Part shown: positions 47,449 through 59,300 of the stretch, piece after piece
Numbering within the stretch: the first letter of the stretch is position 1
How the letters are laid out: every line of letters begins with the position of its first letter
NCBI GenBank assembly: GCA_029817715.1
Contig: JARUPY010000539.1
Location: 5,803,501-5,867,500 of the forward strand
Direction of reading: 5' to 3'
DNA: 64,000 bases
From: Melastoma dodecandrum
Taxonomy: Eukaryota > Streptophyta > Magnoliopsida > Myrtales > Melastomataceae
Notes under the pieces: generated by a model
What the model was told of the DNA's origin: nothing
The model's input: only the letters and a program-made list of their open reading frames with translations
Databases searched by the model: none
Made by a program: the position numbers and the translations under genes

Positions 47449-50400
47449 TTAGCTCTTGATTGCAAGTCCTGGGGCAGTGGCAGTTACTCCCACCACACGA
47501 GCAGGCATCTCCCCTGGAGTTGCTCCGAGTTTTGAACCAACAGAGGCCACACGAGCATCGTAAGCAGAGAGATGAACTCCTAATGCGGCCCTCCCAGAAG
47601 GGTCGAGGTTGTTGGACCAGGCAGCATCCCACTCGATAGCTTTAGCTGTGCTGCATGCCACGCTCTCTCCTCCTGGAACTGTCAGCCTGGCTGAATTCTG
47701 CAATTTGAGGAATTGATGTGCACAAAAGGCGAATTGGAGTGAGTGCAAATGGGACAATCAATCCCCTTTGTGACCTTTAAACGCTGAATGAACTTCCTGC
47801 TTCATTACCTGCGGAAAAAACCTCTCGAAAATCATCCTGTAGTAGTAGGCCTCCTTTGTATTGGGAGTGTTGTGAGGGAAGATGTGGCCAGCATTCTGCA
47901 TCATCTTGTCATTCACCTGGAAAGAAAGAACGTCAGATGGCGGACTGAGGATTTACGCTTCCCAGTTATTCATTGGGAGAATCCTCACATGTTGCTCTGC
48001 ATGTTCTTTGAGGCCGTCGATCCAACTGTAGCCGACTCCATCACTGAATTGTTCTTTCTGCCTGTACAGAATATGCTGCACTTGGCACCAATGAAAAGCA
48101 GGCTCGTTAATGATGACAGATAAATCGAGTCTACTCACCAGAAGAAAGCAAGTCATCCAAGATCCTTAAAGAGTAAACCTTTGGCAGGTAAGGACGATCC
48201 TCGTCTTCGAAAGCCTTCCTCAGGACCCACTTTTCGATTCGTCCTTCTCCGGGCTTGATCTGAACAATCATGAACAAGTAAGGAATCTCTCAAATAGACA
48301 GAGTGAACCGTATTAGCATCATTATCTCGTTACCATTTTCCACTGAGGATCTATGGCCATAGCAACGCTGATGAACTCCTTGTCTAAGAAAGGGACACGA
48401 GCTTCGAGACCCCATGCAGAAGTCGCCTTGTTAGCCCTCAGGCAATCATACTGATGGAGTGCCTTAATCTGGAGATACATCAATCACCTTAATCTGTAAC
48501 TCCTGCATTTGCTTTACCTTGAAATGGAATTACTATAGATATGGACTGGCAACTCTTGTCACCTTACGGCAAGTCTCTCGATGGAACTCTTCTTTGTTAG
48601 GTGCCTTGTGGAAGTAGAGATAACCTCCAAAGACCTCGTCCGATCCTTCCCCAGAAAGCACCATCTTCACCCCAAGGGACTTGATCTTTCTTGACATAAG
48701 AAACATGGGGGTGCTTGCCCTGACAGTAGTGACATCGTAAGTCTCAATGTGATAGATGACATCCTCAATTGCATCGATCCCATCCTGTCATGCGACGATC
48801 GCCATAAGGAAGGGCAATTCACAGGTAATCACCACGTGAGAAAGGCGAGAATGTCAGTAGAAAGTTTAGAATACCTGTACAGTGAAGTGGAACTCGTGGT
48901 GGACAGTACCAAGATAGTCTGCAACTTCCTTGGCGGCCTTCAGATCTGGTGAACCCTGTTGACATGTCAGACATAACTATGAGGACAAACAAAATGTATC
49001 GACGGCAGTCACAATGGCATTCTTAACGATTTGGGGAGACATTACCTCAAGACCAACACAGAACGAATGGAGTTGTGTGCCCCATTGCTTGGCAGCTTTG
49101 GTTCTGGCCAAATGCCTCGCTGTGACAGAGGCAACGAGAGATGAATCCAAGCCTCCAGAAAGAAGAACTCCAAATGGAACATCAGTCATCAACCTCTTGA
49201 TCACCGCCTGCCATTTTGCTGGACTTAATAAACTATGGGAAAATAATAAAAAAGAAAGTTGACCAGATCGCACGCTTAAAGGAAGTTAACAGTTATGTTA
49301 CATTTTCAAAAGTCCGTCTCAGGGCAAGAGGATCATACGGAATGTTCGGAATCGCCTCCGAGAACCAAGGGGGGTTGTACCACCTCTTCAATCCTCCGAG
49401 CTTGCTGGAGTAGAGGTGACCAGGTGGAAAGCACTCGAAATGCTCGCAATCATCATTGAGACCTTTCAACTCCGATGATATCCAAATAGACCCTACATCA
49501 AACACAGAAATGTCAAATTTGGCTTGGCTAAACAAAAGGATCGTCAGATTAGGCATGTCACAAAATCCAGGAGGACACACCATCAAGACCCCAGCCGATG
49601 TAGAGGGAGGTGATCCCGATAGCATCACGGGCAACGAGGAAGCTGTCGTCACGAGTATCGAGAAGAACAAAGGAGAACATCCCATCCAGCATGTCCACGA
49701 AGTTCTCTCCATATTCTTCATACTACCCAAGTCAAAGGCGAGTAAAGAAATATCAAATCAGTTTTCACACACTCCCTGAGATCTAATTCACCTCCCGGCC
49801 CCCGGCAATGTAAGCTTAGAACCAGTAAGATGGCACCAGATACTGTCATTACATGCGAAGCAAAGAGGGAGTACAAGTGCCGGGGGAAGGGGGTGTTGAA
49901 CTAACCAGATGTGCAATGACGTCGCAGTCGCTGCCAGTCTTGAACTCGTGGTTGGGCAGGAGCTTCCGCAGCTCCTCGTGGTTGTATATCTCCCCGTTCA
50001 CCTATAATATTAGAGCACAAAAAAACGAAAAGCGAAACGACGGATCAGATAGAGGGTGCAGGAGCATATATGCACTCATCCACATAAAAAGTATTTATCA
50101 CTCGTTCACCCAATTCATATATGTCAGAAGGCTGACAAAGAACAACTGACCGTGACGACGATGGTGTCGTCCTCATTGTAGAGGGGCTGATCGCCGGAAG
50201 CAGGGTCGATGATGGCGAGGCGCTGGTGGGCGAGGTAAAAGTCTCCGTGCTGGTAGATACCACTCCAGTCGGGGCCACGGTGCTTCAACCTGATGGTATT
50301 AAGCCATAATCATGGGAAAGAAAAGGAGCAACGACAAACGGTCAATACGAAGACACTTCCGGTGGTTCGGATTCTTTTAAGATTTACGTCAGATCATGTC

Positions 50401-50745
50401 GGAATCTGCGCTTACCATCCTACCCATCACCACCCTAGGAACAACGAATATAATAATAACAATACAAACCACGACCGGCAAGAGAATCGAGACGAAGATG
50501 TGGATGGGGATCCAGAAATAATTGAGGGAATAAAGCGAACCTATCGGGATTTTATGAATAGGGGAATCTGGGCATGCGTTTAAGGAAGAAAGAACGAGAA
50601 AAGGGACGGCTACATCATGCATGCAGCAAACGCCATTAAAAGGAGAGGGAACGAGGGAGGGGAACCTGCGGGAGAGTTCGAGGACGCGAACCCTTTTGGC
50701 CTGAGAGTCATCGGAGCAGCCCAGAACAGCCAGTATCCCACACAT
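47449..50745 (-). CDS. ASN: Asparagine synthetase (glutamine-hydrolysing)
   Basis: Thirteen exons keep phase: 50745-50666, 50289-50151, 50001-49906, 49722-49581, 49492-49302, 49207-49046, 48955-48875, 48784-48563, 48468-48334, 48259-48179, 48075-47989, 47916-47809 and 47697-47449, giving 590 residues. It makes asparagine from aspartate, glutamine and ATP in the cytosol. The class II glutaminase domain starts [10 protein letters not shown], where Cys2 is the catalytic nucleophile after Met removal. It continues with [33 protein letters not shown] and [12 protein letters not shown]. The synthetase domain has the PP-loop [14 protein letters not shown], then [32 protein letters not shown] and [16 protein letters not shown]. 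The C-terminus is the plant-type tail ([20 protein letters not shown], then GRAALGVH). Plants have class I and class II ASN genes; which one this is was not resolved. Confidence 0.97.
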
Positions 50746-51589
50746 ATTTTTTTCCCCGGAGAAGATGATCGATCTTATTTGTTAAAAGAAGAAGAAGATG
50801 ATGATGGAAATGGGAAAAGAAAACCTAACAACGGAACTTCCTCTCAGTCTCTTTCCAAAACTTAAGGAGGTGGAGGTGGAGGTGGAGGAGGAGGAGAGAA
50901 TATCTCGGAATATTAAGGAGACAGAAACGAAAAGATCATGCCATTTGCCAAAATGCCCGCTTCCTTCTTATCCAAAACTAGGAACGAGTTGGGGGAGGGG
51001 GGGGTGGAGTGTGTTAAAGCGAAATGCGGCGTCCTTTCTCCGCCGCCCCCGGGGGGGCGGGAGGTGCTTTCGTTGAGGGGGTGACGTGTCACCACCAGGT
51101 GAGCTGATAAGCCCTCCGTTTTTTCCCGGGCAGTAACGATCGGTTTCCCATCCATCCAAATCCAAACCACCCCCCGGTGGTGATGCGATGCCATTCCCGG
51201 CGGGGCTATCTCTCTCCTATTTTCACTTGCATCGCCCCTTGGCCTTGTCTTTTTTATTTATCTTATTCTCTTGAATTTATTTTCTCAATGTTATTATTAA
51301 TTTACAAAAAAAAAATCCCGAAAGTTAAATTTCTTAATAAAATAAATAAAGTAATGGATAATGATTTTGGCAAACCAAACCTAGCTAGGATGATTAGGGA
51401 ATAAAGCGAGTCTGGGTTTAGGGTGGATGTTTCAATTAAATACACATATAAAAAAAATATTTTTAATTAAATAATTTGGGGATTTGGTGATCCCTAACCG
51501 TCAACCCCCGCCCCATCCACATCCCCAACGGTTAAATCTAGTCCGCCTTTTTTTACCTACCTTCACTTCTCCCTCCTCACAAACTCACC

Positions 51590-51790
51590 ATGCCGTGCAC
51601 TGTGGCTATGTCCAACTTCCCCGGTGTTCTCCTTCCCCCCTCCCGGCTTGTCTTCCCTACTCCCCCCCCATCTCTCTCCCCGGTTTCTGATTAGATGTCC
51701 GAGGTGGCTCGTGCTGCGTCACGGCTTTCATCAGAGAAGGCGAAATCCTCGCCTCCAATGCAGGCGATTCCTGAGCAATTATCAGTATAG
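51590..51790 (+). other. Orphan open frame with an internal TAG
   Basis: The ATG at 51590 opens a frame of 34 codons rich in Pro/Leu (MPCTVAMSNFPGVLLPPSRL). It stops at TAG (51692-51694), and a new ATG (51695) follows at once in the same frame with a further 31 codons (MSEVARAASRLSSEKAKSSP). I do not recognise it. It could be the decayed first exon of a plastid-targeted protein. Elsewhere 50750-53200 shows no gene. Confidence 0.2.
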
Positions 51791-53130
51791 GCTCTGACAT
51801 CTGATCACAGGCCTTCTAGGGAGACGAAAGAGCCCCCGAATTGAATCCCAGGTTTGTGAGCAGACTTCCCCATAAACGTGGAAATCATAACTGACAATTA
51901 CTTGACGATCCTTTGCGAATGATGAGCGCATAAGGCTTCACTGGTTTGTTTCGCTCGTACCTACCTGCCTGCATTCAGGGTTGGAGATGCTGACTTGTGA
52001 CGTGAACTCGTCCGCATGGGTCGAATTTACCTAGAAAAATAGAAAAATTGGTTAAGGCGAATCATAGTTTATGGCTGATTGAGTAAAAAATTGAGACTAA
52101 CATTTGCTTAAATGCATTGATTACGCGTTTGAATGGGCCCAGCCATGTGATGCGTAAGGCCCAAACTTTACTTGGGTACTACAATGGGGAGTTCCGCTGC
52201 GTTTTGATTTCGGAATTAATTCAGTCGTCATAATAATTAAGTAATAATATAAAAAATTTTATTACTTCTAAAATGACTATCGTATCCTCTTTATGTGACT
52301 CGATAAATCAACAGAAATGGTAAATCTTTAAATAAATTGAGGGTAATAATATTATATTACTATTTGCCTAAAAGGGGGGAATCAGAATCCCCCTCGGACT
52401 CCCACCGAAATCAAACAGAGAGCTTCGGTGTTGGTTTTGGTGAGAAGGACGGATGGAAGGCAAGGTGGAAAGGTATGGAATTTCATGTCCTACGAGTTTT
52501 TTAACTTCATGGAGGAGTCAATTGGAACAAGGCCAGGAGGTTCACCTCCTCCTGCGGACATGACCCACTCGAAACCTTTTCCTTAAGGGCTACGCACTTC
52601 TTATCCAAAACCCACCAAAGTCACACCCGAGTTGACTCATGGAATGTGGATGGTCGACTCACCACCACCCCCTCCCTTCGTCTTTCCTCCTCTTTCTTCT
52701 CTTTTTTTTTTTCTCTCTCTCTCTCTCTCATTACACAAAGGATTGTCGGTGCAAAGATCCAAACCCCAGAAGCAAAAAATCGAATATCAAGGGAAGGAAG
52801 GAATGAGGGAGCAACAAAAACACGTGAGAAAGGCATCATCTATTTATTTATCTCCAATCCCTATTCCTCCTAACTGCCCTGCAGTTGAGTTCTTAACTAC
52901 CATTTAAAATTAGACGTGATCCCGATTGTTTGTAAGGCGGCTCTTCTTTCGTTGGGGGTGTGGGTCTGATGATGATGGTGATGACGTCACGGCTGATAGG
53001 CTAAGAAGCACGTGCCTGCCCTCCTCTGTTCGTATTAGGATAAACCCCCAAACTCCCCTAATCTTTTATCCATATCTTCTTTGCTTCTTTCATTACCGTC
53101 TCAAACTAAACAACCCATTCAAAACACCAC

Positions 53131-53150
53131 CTCTCTCTCTCTCTCTCTCT
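53131..53150 (+). repeat. CT microsatellite in the MAPKKK leader or promoter
   Basis: Ten CT units followed by an AT/GA-rich stretch (catatatatagagagatata), 106 bases before the kinase ATG. A second CT tract lies at about 52712-52730. Confidence 0.9.
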
Positions 53151-53219
53151 CATATATATAGAGAGATATATATATCTATATCGCCTCCACCGATCTCCTT
53201 CTTCCACAAGCATCTCTCA

Positions 53220-53282
53220 ATGCCAGCAGAAGCTACCGAGTCCTCCTCCCCCTTTAATGGTAATGGCTGTTACTTGGATTAG
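53220..53282 (+). promoter_or_regulatory. Upstream ORF overlapping the MAPKKK start
   Basis: The ATG at 53220 opens a 20-codon frame (MPAEATESSSPFNGNGCYLD) that ends at 53282, inside the kinase coding sequence but in another frame. Ribosomes starting here would pass the kinase ATG at 53257. This could lower translation of the kinase unless leaky scanning occurs. Its position is seen directly; regulation is inferred. Confidence 0.45.
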
Positions 53283-54546
53283 AGGCAAGTGCCTGGGCAC
53301 TGGCTCTTTCGCCACCGTCCACCTCGCCTTCCACCCTACCCACTCTTTCTTCTTCGCCGTCAAGTCCGTCCACACCACTTCCTGCCTTCCCGCCCAACTC
53401 CATTCCTTGGATAATGAGATTCACGTCCTCCGCTCCCTCCCTCCTTCTCCTTACGTTGTCCACTACCTCGGCAACGGTGCCTCCACCTCCTGTCGTAACC
53501 TTTACCTTGAGTACTTGCCTGGGGGCTCCTTGGTTGATGTGACCCGCCGTCGCGGCGGGATATTCTCGGAAGCAGATGAGCTGGTCGTGAGGTCACAGGT
53601 GCGGTGCGTCGTCAATGCCCTGAGGCATATTCACTCGAACGGCATCGTCCACTGTGACGTCAAAGGTAGTAACGTCCTTGTTGGCTCCGGCTCTGACCCT
53701 GCTGTTGCCAAGCTTGTGGATTTCGGCTTGGCGATCAGAACAGAGGATTTAGAAAAGTCCAAAAACGTGACGCGGGGCAGTCCCCTGTGGATGGCACCCG
53801 AGGTCATTCGTGGGGAATATATAGGGCCGGAGAGCGATGTCTGGTCGTTGGGGTGTACATTGATCGAGGCAGTGACGGGGAAGCCGGCGTGGGAGGATAA
53901 GGGTGCCGACACCCTCCGTCAGATCGGGTACTCGAGCGAGCTCCCCGAGTTCCCGAGCCAGTTGTCAGAAACAGGCCGTGACTTCCTGGAGAAGTGCCTG
54001 AGGAGGGATTACGGGGATAGATGGAGTTGCGATCAGCTGCTGCAGCACCCTTTCTTGGAGACAGGGCCTTCTGAATCCGTCGCCTCGACAGGGGCGGAGT
54101 GTTCGCCTCGTTGCGTGCTCGACTGGCCGGAAACCGAATTCGAAGAGGAGAAGGGGGAGGAACACAGACGGGAAGAGTACAAGGCAGCGGCAAGGGGGGT
54201 GATTGGGAAACTGAGCCGAAGCGTGGAGCCCAGCTGGGGAATGGAGGGTGAGGGTTGGGTGGAGGTGAGGGATATGGGGGAAGGGGCAGAAATTGGACTT
54301 GGATGTAATAACGTGGAGGAGGATAACGAAAATGCCGGCGGCGGAGGAGGAGAAGCTGGCGGTGGTGGGAGGGTAGGAACAGGGATAGGTAGGTCAGGTG
54401 GGGAAACGGGGAGATGGGTTGATTCCACGTCGGAGTGTTTATGGGTCTATAATAATATACTTTTATTACCCAACTATTATCCTTACTATTATTATTGTTA
54501 CATCCATCTTTTATGCTCATTCTTATCAACGATATTACAAAAGTGA
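53257..54546 (+). CDS. MAPKKK-like protein kinase (MAPKKK13/14 type)
   Basis: Intronless, 429 residues. The kinase domain fills residues about 5-270. It has a glycine loop GKCLGTGSFATVHLA, catalytic Lys in FFAVKSV, Glu in DNEIHVLRS, HRD-like loop IVHCDVKGSNVLV (HCD rather than HRD, usual for this plant group), DFGLAI, and the WMAPEVIRGEYIGPESDVWS activation/APE region. The order and intronless structure fit the short MEKK-like Arabidopsis MAPKKK13/14/15-20 clade. Those kinases feed MAP-kinase cascades in ABA, wounding and stress responses. The C-terminal 150 residues are Glu-rich, then Gly-rich (GGGGEAGGGGRVGTG), low in complexity. The last 30 residues are very Tyr/Leu-rich and may reflect a lost original stop. 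A second in-frame ATG lies at 53263. Confidence 0.9.
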   Translation: MVMAVTWIRGKCLGTGSFATVHLAFHPTHSFFFAVKSVHTTSCLPAQLHSLDNEIHVLRSLPPSPYVVHYLGNGASTSCRNLYLEYLPGGSLVDVTRRRGGIFSEADELVVRSQVRCVVNALRHIHSNGIVHCDVKGSNVLVGSGSDPAVAKLVDFGLAIRTEDLEKSKNVTRGSPLWMAPEVIRGEYIGPESDVWSLGCTLIEAVTGKPAWEDKGADTLRQIGYSSELPEFPSQLSETGRDFLEKCLRRDYGDRWSCDQLLQHPFLETGPSESVASTGAECSPRCVLDWPETEFEEEKGEEHRREEYKAAARGVIGKLSRSVEPSWGMEGEGWVEVRDMGEGAEIGLGCNNVEEDNENAGGGGGEAGGGGRVGTGIGRSGGETGRWVDSTSECLWVYNNILLLPNYYPYYYYCYIHLLCSFLSTILQK

Positions 54547-55084
54547 CGCCCATCCTTCGTTCGTAATTTGTTCTACGCTAACGTGATTTTTCTTTACGAG
54601 GCCAAGGACAATGAAATACATCATTAATTCGGACATGGCCAATCAAATCCATACATGGACAGCACCTCCCGACTTGTAATTTTCTTAAATCCAAGACCAG
54701 CCTTCTTTCGGGCTTCGTGAAGAAGGAAAAGTCACCCCCCCACCCTCCTTTCTTTTTATTACATTAGGGTGGTGGGGGGAGGGGGGGTTGTGTACGAGAA
54801 CGAGAGACTAGTGCAAAGTACACGCCAACTCCCCCTTACCTTAGCCAAATATTGAATATCATTGCATGCAGTAATCGTTTTAAATACAAAGAATCTTTCG
54901 GTGGTGGCCTCACCACCAAGGATCGGCTGCCGTTACAGCTCGAATACTACTAAAATATTGCTCGTGATAGCTCTGAAGAAGACAAGAAGCAGCACGTGCC
55001 TCATTTATAAAGTCCATTAACCTTGAAACTACGAGCACCATCTTTATCCGTATCTTTTTGCTTATCCGCATTTAAACACCATAT

Positions 55085-55310
55085 TATTAATATTAGTGTT
55101 AACCGATTTCCTTCTTCCACACGCCATCTCTTCAAGCCCACGCACGCTAAACTCATGCAATCAATTGGTAATTGCCCCGTCGCTTTAGTGCTTTGGCAAT
55201 TGGCTCTTTCGCTCCCTCCCTCCTCCTCCTTACCTTGTCCAGCACCTTGGCGACCACGTCTCTGCATCCCAACTTGCCTGGAGGGTGGTGCGTCGTAGAC
55301 TTTTATTTTT
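55085..55310 (+). pseudogene. Decayed partial duplicate of the MAPKKK 5' region
   Basis: Base-by-base comparison shows patches of the kinase gene's leader and 5' coding part in the same order. They are gatttccttcttccacac against gatctccttcttccacaa, ttggctctttcgc against ctggctctttcgc, tccctcctcctccttac against tccctccttctccttac, ttgtccagcaccttggcgac against ttgtccactacctcggcaac, and acttgcctgga against acttgcctggg. Segments between them, including the ATP-binding Lys region, are deleted, and no frame survives. It lies 0.5 kb downstream of the kinase in the same orientation, so a tandem duplication is likely. Confidence 0.7.
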
Positions 55311-55734
55311 GTTTCTATCGATACCAGATAGCTTTCCGACAGGGCATGTTAGAAAATTTATGTTCTTACTTCTTACACAATGTCCATCTTGATTCATGGC
55401 GTTGCATGGACTTCGAGTTCGATACGGATCATATTTTATAGTTTTTTCTTCACGTTTTTGGTCAATCTCGGACATAGGATGTGCTTTGTTCCGTGTTGCT
55501 TATTGGTTTGTGTTTCATAGTATATGCTGAACTTCTCTCTCTCTCTTGACTCTCTTTTTTCCCTGAAAAAAAAAATGTAGAATTGCTCCTTGCCTCTCCG
55601 TTCATTCCAGGGACAGGCTCCCATCGAGGGATCTGACATCTTGTGTGATCTATGTTGTGTCAGATTGCAAAAGCTTCATAGACATGTTTCATGAGAAGCC
55701 GCGGAAAGAAAAAAGAGTAAGAGATAGGTTGGGA

Positions 55735-55808
55735 TGGTCCCGGCGGGGCTCGAACCCGCGACCTTCGGCTCATAAGACCAACGCTCTAACCAACTGAGCT
55801 ACGGGACC
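55735..55808 (-). tRNA. tRNA-Ile (anticodon UAU), tentative identity
   Basis: From 55808 on the minus strand the sequence starts GGTCCCGTAGCTCAGTTGG and folds as a full cloverleaf. The acceptor stem GGTCCCG pairs with CGGGACC, followed by discriminator A. The A-box is intact, and the T-arm GCGGG/CCCGC encloses TTCGAGC. Aligned with plant tRNA-Ile(AAU), the anticodon loop reads CTTATGA, giving UAU. The anticodon stem has two G-U pairs and base 37 is G, which is unusual for a tRNA reading A-starting codons, so the identity deserves a check. No intron is present. No long T-run terminator was noted immediately downstream on that strand. Confidence 0.85.
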
Positions 55809-56377
55809 CTCTGTTGTTTGAGTCATCTAACAAATAATTATATTCACATTTTATACAAGTCCAACGAAGAGAAATGAAGGGTTTCCCGAATTTTTGATAA
55901 AACAAATGGATGTAACATGCTCAGCTACAGGGCTTTGTTCCTTTCTAATGTAGGTAAAAAAAAAAACGGCACAAACTTTTAAATAATTTCAGGAGTTAAA
56001 AAACCCATGTTCGATTTACAAGAAATTTGAAATCAATTCTGATATCATCGTAAATAAACGAAAACTCGATGCTTCAAACACCGAGTTCAATTTCGTCGGA
56101 GAAAATTCGATATTTAAAACACTGAATTTCTTGTAATCTAAAAGAGAACTCAGAGTTAGAAACTCCGAGTACTTTATAAATCGAATTCGGAATTTTTAAA
56201 TTTGAATTTGGAATTTGACCAATTTTAAAATACTTTATTTTGATAATTTTTTTAAACAAAAAATGGCCGATACATCATCTCCGGGACAAGAAAGGACACT
56301 ACTACTTTTATTGATACCAGACGCCTGCATATAAAAATGCCTAAATGATAGCTAACAATCTTACTGACTACTTTTAA

Positions 56378-59300
56378 CTAAAGGGAGAAACTGTGGCTGT
56401 TAAAGTGAAAAACTGGGGTGTTGGCCCTTCTCCTCAAGGTTGCCCCCCTGCATTCCCTTGCCACGCTTGATTGCAGAGACTCTGGTCCGCACACTATGAC
56501 CCCAACATCCACACCTCCCCATGACTCCCCAACTGACCCAAATATTCCTGCAAACCCCTGAATCATCAGTCCTCCGTCCAATCACTATCCGCGAGTTAAC
56601 CAAAAGTAATCCGATATAACTTTTGCCACATCAAAACAAAAGAGGATTTCTTCTCCCAAATTTCACACAAGGCCACTGCAAATAGTGGCCTGAAAAACTA
56701 CACATTCCTTCTACCGCATCTCCACCCAAAAAGAACTCTGCGTTGCTAATCCTTTAACACTAGCCTTTCACAAAAATCACCCGGCATTTAGTAAAATTGA
56801 TACTATAGATCTAAGCAATGTGCTCGCGGTTGCCCCTGATAGACAACTTAACAACTTGGAATAATTCAGGACAACAGCCTTCTTACCTTTAAAATCTGGC
56901 CTTTGTCCATAATAAACTGTAGTGTGTTCGGCAGCGTTTCCACCAGCACTCTCATTCTGCAGAATATCGTAGCCTGGAATCAATCCAACTGACGTATCAT
57001 CCTCCATCTCCTCACCCTCAATTGAAGTCTTTTCCCACAAATGCCACATTCCAATGACCAAGCCCCCAAAAATGACTACACTTGCAACCATGCATCCCAG
57101 AAAGAGCAGTCCTCTATACCACCAAGCAGTAACACTGTACGGGTTCATGTAAAAGACATCCAACAGTGCCAATGAGATTGCAAAGCCAAGAGAAGGAACG
57201 ATGACATAAATGCCTGCCCAGATTTTGTTTCCTGTACCAACCAAAGGAGATATGTGTTTCTCTTTGAGCTTCGTACTCGGAAATTTTAACTTTATTATTG
57301 CACCTTCTTCCTGCACTTGGCAAAATGGAGCGTTTAAAATGAACACGAACTCAGAAAAGTTATTTGTCTAATATGCTAGCATATGTTAAAGCAAAACTTC
57401 ACCTACCAATGATGGAGGTTCAGATTCTTGAGTAACATAAACTCGGAAATCAAGGTTTACTTTGCCTGGGAAGTGCGGACATATTGATCCAAGGTCGGTA
57501 GAAGACAGAAGAGAGATCTCACTGGACTTCTTGATTGCCCAAATGACTAGAACATCTTTCGGTAGACAGGGCCTATCCTCATTAACACGATGCAAAATGT
57601 CACCTATGATTGCAAGGAATGGAGAAATTCCACTGCCTCCAGCTACCAAGATAAGCTTCTTATACCTGAAGGGAAAATAACATCATTGAAGTCCGAATCT
57701 TCTGGAGGGAATGTGCCTTAAGATTAGTTGAAAAGCGAGGGCACTTTTTCTAAATAAATTCCTAGTAAAGCATCTTTGGAAGATGGAGTGCCTTACATCA
57801 ATCGAACATGCAATGCAGAACTCTCTGAAGGGTTCTGTCAAATTCCAACCATAATCTCGCGAGCTATCTATACAAAGATAACATCTATTTTCGATTTTGT
57901 TCCTATACCTTACCATCATACTGCCTATCAGGAATGTCTTCAAGGGGAAACACCACTGGTTCCCATAGGCATGCGGAACAAGCATTAACTAAGTACTACA
58001 TTCTTTACATATTCTAATCCCTTTAAAAAAATTGAAAAATTTAAGTTTTACACAAGACATTCTAAATGACTTACATTAAATGATAGGGTGATTCATGCCC
58101 ATAAGGACCCTCGACAGATGCCATGAATTTGGCATTGCATTCGTTTGAAAATTCCAATTGAATTTCCCCCCAGAAAGTACTCAATAAATTGTTCCTCAGC
58201 TTGTTTGTCCACTGCCCCACAGCCTTTATGAGGACAGAAAGATGTTGCCCATCAAGAGGGCTTGATGAAACACTAAAGGGATGCCATTGGAGCCAAGACA
58301 CTTCTCGGAGTCTGAGAAAGATGAAGCTGAGTGCCGTAAAGTGCAAATCTGAAAACAAAAAACAATTAGTACTGAGAATTTGTAGTAAGATTGCTCTGAT
58401 ATGCTATTGGCAAACAAGAAGAGAAGGATCATACGCTTAGGCTTCGGAACTACCAAACTCACACTTCCACAAGGAAAGCAAGTTGCAGACACTACTTGAA
58501 CGTTCCCTCGACACTGAAAGAATCTTAGGAAACGGTCCAGCATGAAAAGGAAAATCCCAACTGCTGCTTTGCTAAAAACTGTGTCCCCAAAGTGCAAAGC
58601 CATGAATATTACAAACAACACATAGAGTTGATGGGTATAGAAGAAAAGCTCAAAATATCTCCTTCTTATGAGAGGGATAGTAGTTATCCACATCAACAAT
58701 CCAAATGTGTAGCCAATTATTCCTGCCAGGTTTGCCCCACCGTCACTCTTCCACTCAATTATCTGCAGGCACAGAACAGGCGGAATCTAAGAAAACCAAA
58801 GCTTTAACTGTTATGGCCAAATAGTTTGTACTTTGGTCAGATAACTAGAATCAAGTAATATAATTATGCTTTCCAATGAATATAGCAAGTCTTCTATCAT
58901 TTCTTAAGAAATCTTGGGTACAAGATCTTACATTCCCCACTACGTCGCCAATAAGGAACCAATAAATGAAGTAGCAGAGGCCATGCATTGTAAGGAGGAA
59001 CATCGTGAGATTTCCCAACCAAACGTGATATCTGACGGCCTGTTCGAAAGGGATATCCGCAAGGCGAAGGAGAATTGATCCCCTGGAAACTGGAAGGAAC
59101 AGAAAGGCCAAGCATGACAATGCCATTAGACCAAAGCAATATGCCGACATCCGCAGCAATTGAATCCTGCACACATGAGAGCAGTTCCTCGTTACAAGTT
59201 AACTTCATCGATGTTTAAGATGGAAATAAATGAAGTGACAAGTGCTCTCCATATAAATGTTCCTGTATGACCTTCATCAGGCCGCTGACCAAGGGTTGCA

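Noticed and set aside
53804..54553. 249-codon minus-strand frame
   Set aside because: Antisense to the kinase 3' half. Pro/Ser-rich low complexity, no domain.
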